Origin: Chionis minor
Lineage: Eukaryota; Chordata; Aves; Charadriiformes; Chionididae
Direction of reading: 5' to 3'
NCBI GenBank assembly: GCA_013398295.1
Contig: VZSF01003928.1
Span: 124,001-188,000, forward strand
Length of the DNA: 64,000 bases
Shown here piece by piece: positions 1-11,290 of the stretch (position 1 is the stretch's first letter; each line of letters starts with the position of its first letter). The notes under the pieces are model-generated. The model was not told the origin of the DNA and did no database searches. It was given only the letters and a program-made list of their open reading frames with translations. The translations under genes were made by a program, and so were the position numbers.

Positions 1-959
1 GCAGGAGAAACCCAATTCTGAAGAAAAAACAGTCCTAGCACTTAAAAAGCTGTTATTATAACACTTAAAAGACATTTTTAAGGGAGCACAGCCTTCACCA
101 GCCAGTGCACGTAGACAGCTCTAATTCATATTAGACGTATGCAATGTGACTGCTTGGAAAATGAAGGGTTACAATCATTATTCACAGCAGTCACATTTTT
201 TTTAATTAATAACCTTGTAATTGGTATTGACTTAAACCAGCCGATGACAGTCTTATGATGAGCCATTCCCAGCCAAGCTTCCTACCCAATTGCCCTCGGG
301 TCAGGAAAACAGTGAACTCCATTATCGGGCACAAGCTTTCTGCCCCGCACCACTCTCCTTCCTGGGCCACAGAGAAGTGACCCCACGCAGGAGATGCAGA
401 GGCCACCCACCTCCACAGCCTTCCTCCAGCCCTCGCTTGCCCGCACCACTGAGCCTCTACCGTGCTGCAGCCTGGCTTCCTCAGGCCAGCCTCTAAAACA
501 CCAGCACTTTCTGTCCCAGTGATTTCCCTGTGAGAAACTACGATTAAAAAAGGTGGTGCCACCAGTTAGGACCACCAGAGCCCCTTCCTGATGCCGCCCT
601 GGCAAAGAAAATAAAGGCTAATCCACCTCCAGGCATTCATTTCTAGGAAGCAGAAAGAGCAAATCGTGCTCCTCTCTTCAGACACAGCCTCAAGCAACGG
701 AAGCCCCGCTCCCTCACCCCAAGATCTACAAGACGTGGTAATTTTGGACATCTCTGACATAGCGGCAACACGCAGCCTGGATGTGCGGCACAGGGAAAGG
801 AAAAAGGGCAGCGCTGACAAAGGGCAGCGTTGTCTCCGCAGCGGCTCGAGCCGCCGCCTCACCTAAGACAGGTCACAGCTAAAAAGAAAGCCTTAGGGCT
901 ACATTTCTCACCTGGAGCTCATTCACAGCAAATTCTGGGAGAAGTTTACTTCCAAAACA
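1..959. other. Non-coding stretch, left edge
   Basis: No gene was recognised here. An AT-rich patch near 195-240 contains a T run followed by TTAATTAATAACC, and the DNA becomes richer in CpG towards 780-960. Open frames on both strands are short and show no domain, signal peptide or repeat. A good minus-strand splice donor (CCAG|GTGAGA) lies at 912/911, just inside the edge of the CpG island that follows, so part of 912-1000 could be the 3' end of a first exon transcribed leftwards. Confidence 0.55.
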
Positions 960-1480
960 AAAAGCCCACGTCACCCGGGTGCAAAAGGCATCCATAAGGC
1001 TCTTCCCGGCCGCAGCACGAGGACGGAGAAGCGAAACTACGGGTCTCGCATCAGGGCTGGGCTCGTGGCGTCCCCCAAAACAGCGTCCTGCTTCCCTCCT
1101 TCCCCCTTTACCCCCTTGACGAGACCGAAAAAAGTGCTTTTTCTCCCCTGTGCCTCGACAAGTGGCCCGAGGGGCTTCCTTCAGCCCGGCACCCTGCGGA
1201 GAGCTTCCCCCCGCCGCTACCAGGGAGCGGCGTTAGAGGGCGCTGGGCTGCCTTGAAAGCGGGATGCCTGTGTCCTGTTCCCCCCCCCAACCCCGGGCCG
1301 GGGCCACGGGCACCCCCCCCGGGCAGGATGTCCCCCCGGGTGTCCCTCAGCATCGCCGCGGAAGGAGGGGGCCCCCCCTCGCCCCCCGGCCCGGGCCCCC
1401 CCCCGCGGTGGCGGCTGCGGCGAGCCCTGCCCGCCGCCTCCCCGCCCCCCGCAAGCCGGCAACCGGGAAATCCTGCAGGG
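960..1480. promoter_or_regulatory. CpG island 1 (putative promoter region)
   Basis: This is a compact block rich in CpG dinucleotides and in runs of C and G, with CCGCGG-like and GGCCGG-like motifs, set in otherwise CpG-poor DNA. In birds such islands usually mark promoters of housekeeping or developmental genes. No TATA box or convincing coding exon was seen. The C runs at 1280-1320 and 1369-1402 put several G tracts on the minus strand, so that strand could form G-quadruplexes. The GC-rich open frames here exist because stop codons are rare in such DNA, and I do not call them genes. Direction of transcription is unknown; the only good nearby donor is on the minus strand at 912. Confidence 0.6.
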
Positions 1481-1485
1481 GCTGC

Positions 1486-1660
1486 GTTTTAATTAGAAAA
1501 TGCCGGGTTTTAATTAAATAAATGCGAAGCTGAGTAATGCAATCGGGAGAATTGCCTGTGCTCTTTTATTCTGCAATTCAATTTATTTTGTGCTGTCCCC
1601 ACACTTTTAGTTTTCACATGCCGAAGACTTTTGCATTGATCACTCGGAGCTGCATTGCAG
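1486..1660. promoter_or_regulatory. AT-rich putative conserved element beside CpG island 1
   Basis: The base composition changes sharply from GC-rich to AT-rich at about 1486. The block has two TTTTAATTA motifs within about 30 bases, plus GCAATTCAATTTATTTTG and other ATTA/TAAT cores typical of homeodomain binding sites. There is no repeat similarity and no usable reading frame. Enhancers flanking developmental CpG islands often look like this, but conservation cannot be tested from one sequence. Confidence 0.3.
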
Positions 1661-2940
1661 AATTTGGCAGGACAAAAGCTGGAAGCGCTGGCTGTTGATA
1701 AAGGGCAGTTGGAACTTTTCACAGCTGGGGATGCATCGGAGGCAGCCCACGTCTGCAGCAGAGGAAGTGACTTTTCCAGATTTTTGGGCACCAAAGTACC
1801 CACTGACTCTAAGTCCAACAACACTCCTGAAAATCAGGTGCAAAAGAAGAGGACAAGAAAATCCGCTGTCCCATCTATGACTAGGGAGAGCAAGCGAGTA
1901 AGCATGCACGTACACATGCATGCAAGCGAGCACATAAACCAACAGGGTGTCTTCGTTCTGCAACCCTGCACAAACGCTCCTTTGAATTCCTGAGCACACA
2001 ATTGTTAATTTTAAGGTTCTAGAAACCAAAATTACAAAACAAAACCGAGATTTTTTGCTTTCAAAAGCCAGTTCTGGTTGCTAAGTGACTACAATATACT
2101 TCTCTATCACATCATTTGAAAAACCCACGCACTAAGAGCAAGGAAATTGCTAGGTTAGGACATCAGGAATGTGCCCTAGCAAGATGATGAATTTTATGTA
2201 TGTATTTGTACAAAAGTAGCGCTTAGAGACCCCAGGAAGTCTTTGGTAACGTTAAGAGTAAAAGATGGTTCCAAAGAGGCCTTAAACAAGCTAAAAGAGG
2301 GTACAAGTTGGTGTAAAACACCATAGCACAGACCTGGAAAAAAAGGAGGGCAGGAAAGGAGCTCTATAAAGACTGAAAAGAAAACCCACCATGAACAGAA
2401 GAAACTGTAAAGGGAGATACCTACGGGCAGAACTGGTGATTGGTAATAAACTATGTTTGGACAGAGAGCTGGTGGGGGGCTTGGGGGAAGAACACAAAAA
2501 GGTAAAAGCACGAATGAGGGGCTAAAGTAGGAAAGTTTTAAAACTAAAGACAGAAGTTTAAGAGAACAGGGGACATCTGGAGGAGCATCCAGCAGGCAAA
2601 AAGCTCACACTGAGGGTACAGACACAGTTGTAGGTGAAAATCTGGAGAAAAAAAAAATCAAACTTTGATAGACTGCAGGCAAAGATGTAGCAAGAGCTGA
2701 ACCTATCAGTTGAAGCAGCATAATCAGTAATAGCTGCAAGACAGCAGGCACTAGTTCTGGTTACTGTAGCAATATACGCAAAAAGGCTTAAACCGAGAGA
2801 ATATGATTCCTCTGTGCTTTATCAAGCATCACATAATGAAAAGTATGAAGTGACTTTACTTCCCTTCCCTAATAGCCCTGGAATTTTTAAAAAGGACTAT
2901 TGATTTTTATTTCCTAAATACTGTTTTCCAGAATGCTTGT
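1661..2940. other. Non-coding stretch without recognisable features
   Basis: I see no gene, no family of repeats and no coherent reading frame. Near 1900-1935 there is a short alternating purine-pyrimidine patch (GCATGCACGTACACATGCATG) of the kind that can adopt Z-DNA. The remainder, including the A-rich 2220-2800 part, is unassigned. Confidence 0.5.
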
Positions 2941-3070
2941 CCATAAGAATTATTGTCAGTGAATAAATTAATCAGCTGACTACGCCTGTGAATAGTCTGT
3001 CTGCTTGCTGATTCTTAGGAATGCTGGCATCACTGTCTGGTATAAAGTCTGCATGTAGCTATAACAAACC
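2941..3070. promoter_or_regulatory. Putative conserved non-coding block
   Basis: This AT-rich segment contains AATAAATTAATCAGCTGAC, which joins homeodomain-like ATTA cores to an E-box-like CAGCTG. It is not repetitive and not coding. The call rests only on motif density, so confidence is low. Confidence 0.2.
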
Positions 3071-6000
3071 CCGTTGTTTTGTAAATATCCTTTTATTCAT
3101 GAAACAGAGCTATGCTTTCCCATACAGCTCTCCTACATCCCTCGCAAACAGGAATTTCACATGCAGTGCCAAGCAGGGAACAAAGACTGTGGCTGCTTGG
3201 CACAGATATTTTGCCAGGGACTTCAGAGCATCCACATAGGGGGTATGTGCCTGGGAAATGCGGGCGGGGGGGCTGGCCCATTGGGGCTCTACCTACGTAC
3301 ACACATGATGCCTGGGGTCTTCTCCACGCCAGAGGACCACGGCAGCACTGAGACCTGGGACTCCGGTGGAAGCATAACTACCCACTACATATCCACCACA
3401 GAGAAGCTCAAAAAAGACCAAGAGAGTTTGCACGGATAATTCAGAAGGAAAAATGACAAAACTTAATTGGTAATGAAATTAGAGAGGTGGACTTGCTTTT
3501 AAGCCAAAAAGCTATGATTACTGTCTATATATATAACACATGTCATGTATTGAGATCACACTGTGAGTTTGTGTGGGTGTACGTCAGTATTTTGTCACCC
3601 ACACAGTTTTCAAACCTGCTGGTCAGAAAATTTAACGGAGCAGTAGACACCTCCAAGATTTAGGTTCCTGTAAGTTTTGTGACTTTGAAGGGATGAGTAA
3701 ATTTGCGTTGTGACAAACTGTTGTAACAACTCAACAGACAGCTGCCTGGTTTTGTCTGCCAGGGAGTCAGTCGTCACACATAGATTCCAAAGCCACATAC
3801 TTGCCAGACCAGTACCTGGTCAAGCAAATAGGAAGGAGAGAAGAAAGTAAAGGCTATTTCCAAATGTCACAAGAGATGTAGGAAGGAGCTGAGTGTTACC
3901 AGTTAGGGGGTGGGAGGATGGAAAGCTTTGGCAGGGCCTGGAGTGTCTGAAGTTATGTGAACTCGGCAAATGCTGTGGTGCTTGATCCTGGGGAAGTTAG
4001 CAAAAGCTGACAGCATTGCGAGAGTGTTGGGGATGTAGGACAGGAACCTGCAGGCAGCCAAGATCCCAAATGAGTTTTTCTTTTTTTGTCAGCAGGAAAA
4101 TACCATTTTCTTTAAAGGTTGATAAAAGAGGTGTAAGTACCAGGTACCAGTTAGGTACAGATGCAAATCAGCGTAAGCAGGTTCCTTCTAGGCATGCCCA
4201 CATACTGCACAGTGACGCTAGCTACGCATGTATGTGCAGCACTGTCCTCATTCACCCAAATGTTGCTAGCAAGCGCGAAGAAATACAGAGCAAGCCCACT
4301 TGCTTGCCACATCCCTGCCTCATGCCCTGTCTCTTGTCCCTATTTCCAAACTGAGCTTCTGAACCCCAGGGGCTCGTTAAGTGTGTTGAACAGCGCTTTG
4401 CGTCTGAATGATGCCTGATCGTTATCTGTAGAGGTATTTAGAACAACTGAGTATCTACAAGCAGACACCTTACCACCTAGCCGATAAGTTACAGACCTAC
4501 CAGGCCATCTGCAACTGAGGCTTTGGTCTGCACCACGAACCCCCCCATATCCTCAGACAAGTCACTTCACCATGGCTGTCCTCACAAAAAAACCCGTATC
4601 TGTATCCTCTCCCTCATTGCCAAGGAGCCACAATAGTGGGGAGTTTAGGAGGAGGAATAATTTGAGATTAATAGATGAACTGCCCTGTGCTCTTTCAGTG
4701 TCACTACTTCCCCATCGTGAACTGACACGTCTTATCTCTGTAATCATCTGGGTAAAAGAATGGGTCACGAAGCCCTGGAGGTCCTTGGCCATCCTCTCCT
4801 GCTCCCATCTTGCAGCTCCTGCCCGCCTGCCCCGGTACCACACAGCTCCCTGCCAGCAATACCCGAGCATCTCTGGCATGCCACGGGTTCGCAGCGGTAA
4901 CCAAACACGGCTCCTCAGAATAGACACGCTCCCGCCATGGCTCCCACTCCCCGCGTCTTCGGTAACTCTACCCCACCAGGGCAGGGGCTAGAGGCAGGAA
5001 AGCAGGCGGGCCAGCAAAACAGGAGACGCTCAAGACTCCAGGGATTAACTCTATCCACCAGGTGCAACTGCTGCCCAAGTCCTTCTCCCCAGCCCATCCC
5101 CAAATCTTCATAACAGGTGGAGAAGGAGGGGGTGGCCACCACCCCCGCAAGAATCTCTGCATGCATGCCTAAGGGCTGCATATAACCAGGTATGGCTGGA
5201 GGCATCCTGGCAGAAGGATGAAGATGGCGAGCCAAATAAAGACATGGAATTCATCACCCAAGTGGAGATAAAAATACACAGACTTCACCCCTACCCTGAG
5301 CAGAAGGAAGGGCCGAGAGAGCTCGCCAACAAACCCAACAAATTTCATCCCGCCCTTCCCAAAAGGTTTCAAGAGACACAGCAAATACGGACTCAACTAC
5401 AACATGCAAGTCAGGCCAAGCGCGCCAGGAGCCTTCAGCAGCACGGGCAGGCACTGCTCGCACGCCCCGCGCTCGTGGGGCGGCTGGCCTGGACCTGACA
5501 CAGGGGCTCCTCCCTGGCCCCGGGCCAACAGAGTCAGCCTTATTCCTGGGACACGGCTCCTAAATGGAAAGACTCGTGCCACATCACAGGTTAAGTGAAA
5601 CTGGGTGTACAAGCTCTGCCAGGTCCATGCAGGCTCCGAGGCTGGGTATCCGCACGGCACCCTGGGAGCCACTGCCCAGAGGGAAGAGCTGTGCGGGACT
5701 TACAGAGGGCGAGGAGGTGAGGGCAGCCCAGGGCTGGCGGATGAATGTGATGAAGCCTGGGAGATGGCCAGGCTTCTCGGACAGGCACTGCTTGAAAAGG
5801 AGGAGCTACTCTCCTCGAGCATCCTGCCCCAGACACTGGGCAAAGTCCCATGACCAAGTGACTGGCGGGTCTGTGTGTAAGCCCAAGGAGGAGCCGGGAG
5901 GGAAGCTGTGGGAGAAATGCAGCAGCAAGGGTAAGAGACCTTGGTTCTGCATGGCTTGGAGCAGGAGGAATTGGGAGACTCGGGGGGGACACGGGGGAGG

Positions 6001-7220
6001 AACGAGTCTCAGAGAAAACTAAAAAGAAGCAACAACCACTAGACACAGATTACATTTTTCTGCACCACTGAACTGAGTCACTTAGTCTTTTATGAGACCA
6101 ATGATGTTCTAGGAGGAAAAAAAAAAAGAGAAACCCACCCTCCACCTGAGCAGATGAGGCTTTTCTAGTGCAGAGTACATGAGAACAGGTCAGAGGGCTG
6201 CCCTGCGTGCACCTCACGCAGCACGGCGCAGCACGGTGACGAGCCAGGCACACAGCACGGGCTGGGTGGTAGCACAGCGCACAAGGCAGTGGAACTGCTG
6301 AGGTGATGAGACCGATCAGACTCAAGACACTGGGGGGGGGCTGATGAAGGGAACGGTTTGGTGGGGTGGAGCTCTCAATCCAGGAGCGTTGGGGGACTTC
6401 AGTCTCAGATCTGGGCTTCGGTGCTTCACCTTGCACAGAGAGCTCTGAGCATGGCACTACGTGCCATCAGACCAGAATCCCCTGTTTCGTCTGCTCTGCG
6501 AGAGACAGAGCTCACTGGTGGTTGCAGCCCTTTTGATCCAGCTGCTCTGCATTACCCTGGGAGAGACCACTGATGCAGAAACCTGATGAGACCGTGAACA
6601 GGGGGGGAAAAAAAAAAAAGCTATAAAGAGCTATAAAGCTGTAAAGCTATGAGGAGGTAACTCTAGATATAATTTGTCTGTGATGTACCGACTCAGCAGA
6701 GCAATGGATCTGCTCCACTACCCAGTGGCTGGTGCAAGTCTAATATAACAGAAGGCACTTTCACATGTGTAACAGAGCAATCAAGAAATACAGGGTAACA
6801 GGAAAAGGACAAAGCCTGCCAGTAACCTGGAACAGCACAATCAAGGTGTCACTGGTGCAGTTTATGTCTGAGATGCAGAGAAGGAAATATGCATCATTTG
6901 GTAGAAGGTGGTATACATTTAGGTAGACCTATTCAGGAAAAAAACCCCAACCTTTGCTAACATGGCATTAAATGCAATCCATACAGATTGCTGGAGCAAT
7001 CAAGTTGTCTAGAGAAACTGATACCTACAGATATCATGATCAATAATGCAGGATTCTTTAAATACCTCAACAACAAATTTAGTGGCTAGACTGAGCACCT
7101 TGGTTTGCTGGCACTGCCTTGCTTTGCAGAAACACACCCTTTTTCATAGATAGGTTTACTGGATTATGTCTATATTTCATGAGCCATTCTCCACAGATGA
7201 CTTTCCTCCCCCTCCCCAGA
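3071..7220. other. Non-coding stretch, about 4 kb
   Basis: No gene could be supported. Open frames on both strands are up to about 150 codons in the GC-richer part at 5200-6050, but they overlap each other, show no domains and have no convincing splice context. A TA-rich run lies at 3523-3535. The only clear local structure is the short tandem repeat at 6597-6655, described separately. A 15-base MIR-like string near 4557 is too short to call. Confidence 0.5.
6602..6655. repeat. A-tract followed by short CTATAAAG tandem repeat
   Basis: A G run and an A run (6602-6619) are followed by three or four imperfect copies of an octamer of the type GCTATAAA/GCTGTAAA. This is a small low-complexity tandem repeat. 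The TATAAA strings inside it are part of the repeat and are not evidence of a promoter. Confidence 0.65.
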
Positions 7221-7225
7221 CGGCT

Positions 7226-7254
7226 TCAAAGCCTCAGCAATCTTGAGGCTTTGA
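7226..7254. repeat. Perfect 11-bp inverted repeat (hairpin)
   Basis: The arms TCAAAGCCTCA (7226-7236) and TGAGGCTTTGA (7244-7254) are exact reverse complements separated by seven bases. Allowing G-T pairs, the stem extends by three further base pairs at its foot (7223-7225 with 7255-7257). It is much shorter than a typical microRNA precursor, and no RNA gene family was recognised. Confidence 0.7.
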
Positions 7255-7265
7255 GGTGCCAAACT

Positions 7266-7284
7266 GATCCAGCCAAACTGGATC
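7266..7284. repeat. Second perfect 7-bp hairpin directly downstream
   Basis: The arms GATCCAG (7266-7272) and CTGGATC (7278-7284) pair perfectly around the loop CCAAA. It lies 11 bases after the preceding hairpin, so the two form a double stem-loop within 60 bases. No known function is implied. Confidence 0.65.
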
Positions 7285-7380
7285 GGGTGGACCCAGTGTA
7301 CTCTGCAGCAACTGAGAGCCAGGCACTGACATGCTGACAGGGGCAGCAGCTGTGTCACCTATATGCAAGGTTTTAGCGAA

Positions 7381-7510
7381 TTGAATGCAATGTGAATCAC
7401 ACACTCAGGGACGCAGTATCTATGTTAACTGTTTTTACATAAAAAGCGCTTTAATTCAACTCCTTCCTATATTCATCCGCCCTGTAACTATCGACGACTT
7501 TACAAGAAGT
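7381..7510. promoter_or_regulatory. Putative conserved non-coding block
   Basis: This non-repetitive AT-rich segment contains GCGAATTGAATGCAATGTG, GTTAACTG and AAGCGCTTTAATTCAAC, a mixture of homeodomain-like and C/EBP-like cores. No reading frame or repeat similarity is visible. It is flagged from texture only. Confidence 0.2.
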
Positions 7511-8435
7511 CTCTGAAGCAGAGGAGCTGTCAGGAGGCTGTAGCAGCTGAGCATAAGACTACAGGGCTCTTCACATTTCAGCAATACACTGGAGGCGGTT
7601 AAGAGTTATGGTATTCTCGCATTTGCTGGATATTATTGCTCAGTGAGTAAGGAGTTAACTGCACCACCCATTACATTTTTGGGTTTAGGTCACCCTTCTC
7701 TGGACTAACTGGTCTGCTCGCCCCTCCCAGAGCAACCATTGCGAACGCCCTTTGCAACCCATTGCAGAAAACCTGCTGCAAACTCGGGAGCCCCCCACCA
7801 CATCCTCGGACATCCAGCTCTGTCTCTGAGGTATGCTTGAAAGGAAGGGGAAAAAACTAACAGAAGCTGAGATTTGTCAGTATTGCTGAAGTTCTGCGAG
7901 CCCGGCAGCAGCCAGGGTCATAAGGATGGCAGCAGCACTAGGAGAGAGGAGATCAGGTAATGGCCTGAAGAAGGTGAAGAAGGAAGAAGAAAGCGGATCT
8001 GAGAGGAGATAAAGAGGGGCAAAACAGAGCACAAAGCAGAATATAGTAACAGATCTTGTCTGGAAAGATCATCCACAAAGGCAATGGTAAACCTTCACAG
8101 AAGGAGACAAAAGAACATGTCCTGGAAAAGGTGTGCAGAAGTGCTGTATTTGGTAAGGAAGTTTCTCTGAATAAAACAATTTCCACACTCAGCCCACTCT
8201 GACCATAGAATAATCACCCAGCTTCAGCAACAAACTGGGGCAGCAGCCCAATAGGGAGGACTGATGATGAGAAAGAGGTGATATGCACAAATCAACACAC
8301 ACATATATGCATGCAGACAAATGTACGGAGGAAGTTCTGTAGTAATTTACTGTTGCATACCTTAGGGTGCTTCAAATCCCTCTCCTAGGCAGATGAAGAA
8401 AGCTTTGCCCTCCTGTGTCTATCCTGTGACTATCC
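7511..8435. other. Non-coding stretch without recognisable features
   Basis: No gene or repeat family was recognised. An A- and G-rich purine tract (7970-8010) gives the minus strand pyrimidine-rich open frames without meaning. A short CR1-tail-like string near 8206 was considered and dropped. Confidence 0.5.
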
Positions 8436-8438
8436 AGT

Positions 8439-8463
8439 GGGGCTGGGGCGGGGTGGGGGGGGG
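8439..8463 (+). other. Strong G-quadruplex-forming motif
   Basis: Four G runs of at least four bases are separated by spacers of two, one and one bases (CT, C, T). This matches the classical short-loop G-quadruplex rule with room to spare. The surrounding DNA is ordinary unique sequence, and no promoter or exon is evident next to it. Confidence 0.75.
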
Positions 8464-9309
8464 ACCTTCCTACAAAGTGCCAGGCACTGGCCATTTTGCT
8501 GGAGGCAGGATGACCAGAGCTCTCACATAAAGGAGCACAAGCCCTTGTTCCTACCCAGTCCTGACTGTGAACTCTCCCCAAACAGCAGACAGTCGTACCC
8601 CTTTCTTGCGCATGAAATACTGATAAGCTTTGTGCAAAGCAGACAGCCTGAGGAGACAACTCCAAGAGGCTGAAGTGCAAGAAAGAGGCCATATAAATGG
8701 ACAGCAGCAGAGGGCAAAGAGCTCTTACCATCACCAACGTGCAAGGCTGCTTGTTGGGCTACTCAGATTCCTATTTCAGTGCCTCAGGGTCAGTAGCCCA
8801 GCTGCTTAGCAGGGCTCAGTGCTCCTCACCTCCCCACAAATGGGTGAATACCTGCTGCTGCAGGGCTATTGCCAGCTCTTCTGCTGCTGTTGCCCCAGCT
8901 TACACACACACAGACACAGAGACACACAGACACACGGACCTGATGTGTGAGCTCAGTCGTTGCTAGAGGCCCAGGTTAAAATCCAAGTGCTGGTTCCACT
9001 TCTGCAGAAAACCCCTACCTACTCAGCAGTGTGGGCAAGGGGTCCTCCTGGTCCTGCCCATAATTTTACTAAGATGAGACCTCCATGCCTTACCTACACA
9101 ATCCCGATGTGTCCATCATCCCCTACAAGCCTGTCTTTCCCAGATGAGCCTTTAAAGACCACATTTTGCCATGCTGTCCCCTGCACCAACACTTCACTTC
9201 CAGAGCAGCAGGAAAAGGAAGCCGGTGTGAAATCATTCACATCCTCCACCACCACCTTACCACGTGTTGGGTCCAGGGACCTGCTGGACCCTCAGCCTAT
9301 GGCCAGGAG
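8464..9309. other. Non-coding stretch with a CA-rich microsatellite
   Basis: No gene is seen. The only structured part is the CA/GACA-rich tract at 8901-8937, annotated separately. Open frames, including one of 183 codons at 8960-9511, have no recognisable domain, and the long one runs through a MIR-like segment, which argues against a gene. Confidence 0.5.
8901..8937. repeat. CA/GACA-rich microsatellite
   Basis: An interrupted dinucleotide tract of CA units with GACA and GAGACA interruptions. It is short and imperfect, so probably not very polymorphic. Confidence 0.85.
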
Positions 9310-9385
9310 GACCATGAGTTCAGAGATTTGCACTCAAATCTGCCACTGTATGATGACCTTGTGCAAGCCAGGTTTCCATCAGGAT
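9310..9385 (+). mobile_element. MIR-type SINE relic (weak)
   Basis: The order of short blocks follows the MIR consensus: a TCAAATC block, then TGCCACT, then TGACCTTGTGCAAGCC. This corresponds to the central core around 'ctctgccact ... tgaccttgggcaagtc'. The 3' LINE-like tail is not clear. MIRs are tRNA-derived SINEs that were active before the amniote radiation, so only scraps are expected in birds. Confidence 0.45.
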
Positions 9386-10190
9386 TTCAGGCCAGGAAAA
9401 ATTCAAAGCCTTCAAGCGATACATCAGAAAGATGAAAGATCATGCCCTTCATCCTCAGTGTCTACAAAAACACGTAGCAGACTCAGCAGCAACTTCCAGC
9501 TGAGAGACTGACTGATGACCTGCAATGAGGACAAAGGTACCTGAGAAATCACCCAGAGCATGAGCCACGACGTGCAGCCATCTCTCAACTGCTGTTGATT
9601 CAGGAAAACCATCATTTGGGGTAAGTAAGCTTCACTTAAGTAAACTCCCTGTACTATGAGAAATCTCTGTGGCAGGATCCCAGCAGGTACTGATTTATAC
9701 AAGTTTTCACTGAAGCTTTTTGCAGTGAAATCTTGGTCTGCCATTCAGATCAGCTGTCCATACAGCTCTTCTGGACTATTTATGTTGCACCGTGTGTGTA
9801 GACAGGATCCAGGAATGTAACCTCTTCCGCTGTTCATACTTCGCCCAGTACAATACACAGCTTCCCTGCTGCCTGTGCTACTGCATGGACACTGGCAAAA
9901 CCACTTGGCTAGTGGTCCTCCCAACGCCCAAGGGCCCAACAGAGCAGCTCTATACCCTGCAGCACAGAGGCAGCAGTGCAATATGAAATGCCATGCTGAG
10001 GGAGCGGTTATGAGGCCACCTAATATAGCTGGCAAAAGGCACACATCCCCTTGCAAAGCAGGAGAGACAAAGCTGCAAGGTACGCAGAAGGCGAGAGCTG
10101 CATTTCCGAGGCTCAGCCTCCACCGGAGCAGAGAGCTGCTGGGTCTCAGTGGTACAGGTGCTCTCCTCCGGCGGTGGCTTTGAAGACTGC
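9386..10190. other. Non-coding stretch without recognisable features
   Basis: No gene could be supported. The longest minus-strand frame (9745-10272, 175 codons) has low-complexity Ser/Arg/Leu-rich composition and no domain. No repeat family was recognised. Confidence 0.5.
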
Positions 10191-10194
10191 CCAT

Positions 10195-10335
10195 TGGTCT
10201 GATTTGTGAGTTATGTAATCGCCAGAGAAAAATAGGGTTTGTTTGTTTGCTTTTTGCTTTAATAGAAGTCATGTAATCACTTTACGTTTAAGCTCCAGTC
10301 CAAATCGGACTATTTTTACATTTCAGGCTTGATCT
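10195..10335. promoter_or_regulatory. Putative conserved non-coding block
   Basis: The non-repetitive segment contains GTTATGTAATCGCC, TTTAATAGAAGTCATGTAATC and a GTTTGTTTGTTTGC forkhead-like run. The TATGTAATC/CATGTAATC strings occur twice about 55 bases apart. No reading frame is apparent. Confidence 0.25.
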
Positions 10336-11050
10336 CTCTGGAAAGAGGATGAGTCCTTTTGCCTGGCTTACAAAGAGCGGGTTGTGATAACGCAGTGACT
10401 GATGGAGGACCACATGAAGAGCAGAGTGTCCCTTCTCATCCTGCGCCCTGGGGTGCACTGACTGGTTGTTCACCCCACAGCTTCCAGGTAGAAATCCCTG
10501 GGAGCTGGTGTTGTAACCCGAACCTCATGGCCTTGAATACCCTTACAGTTCCCAATTCTTGCTCTAACTTTCTTCCACCTATGCATCCCACTGCCATCTC
10601 CCCAGAAGTAATTAATTCTCTGTTTCATCCCAGGTTTTGAGCAACCCACATTGTTCAGCATTTCTGTCTAAAATCCAGCAGCCCTTGCTTTTATGATACT
10701 TCCCTTGACATTAGCCGTCACTGTGCCTGCTACCTGCCACCTAAACATTGAGGTGCTAAGTTTCAACCAAAGGAACTGACAAAAGATTTGCACACTTTAA
10801 CAAACCATACCTTCCATTACATGGGGGCTACTCTGCACACAGACCAGGCCTTAATCATCTGGAAAAAAACAGGCTTCCCCACTATGCTACCCTCTTCCCT
10901 GCTACCACCCTATTTCTCCACATTTGCAGCAGAGACTGCCTTCTGCTGAAGACAATCCACACTTTAGAGGCAGTCAGACCTTGGCCCGAGCCTTCGTAGA
11001 AACAAAATCTGTGTACAGACCTTCCTCAAAGTGCAGAGTGTTTACAAACT
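10336..11050. other. Non-coding stretch without recognisable features
   Basis: Unique-looking sequence of mixed composition with no gene, RNA or repeat that I can name. Confidence 0.5.
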
Positions 11051-11054
11051 GATT

Positions 11055-11290
11055 TATTGCCCCAGGCCCCATCAGTAGCTGTTTTTGCTCCTTGTCAAAC
11101 GATTTGGATTTTACTCAACACTTCTTCTCAGGCAGAAACGCCCATCATGTCGGCAGCAGGATTAAAATGGCATGTGAGCCAGCCAGGGTGAAAACGTCCC
11201 CATTAAATTTTCATCTTTCCTCAGGCAAGTCTGCCTATAGATCTACGCAGGTATTAAGACAGCCTTGTCAACTAAAACCATTAGCTTGTA
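11055..11290. promoter_or_regulatory. Putative conserved non-coding block
   Basis: This segment combines TGATTTATTGCC, ACGATTTGGATTTTAC, GGATTAAAATGG and CCCCATTAAATTTTCATC. It is unique-looking DNA with scattered ATTA/TTAAA cores and no repeat or frame. It reads like a vertebrate enhancer, but the call is by texture only. Confidence 0.25.

Noticed and set aside
4550..4580. MIR-like CCTCAGACAAGTCACTTCACC
   Set aside because: Only about 15-20 bases match, with no collinear flanking blocks.
8200..8230. CR1-tail-like string (CATAGAATAATCACCCAG)
   Set aside because: Too short, and no CR1 body next to it.
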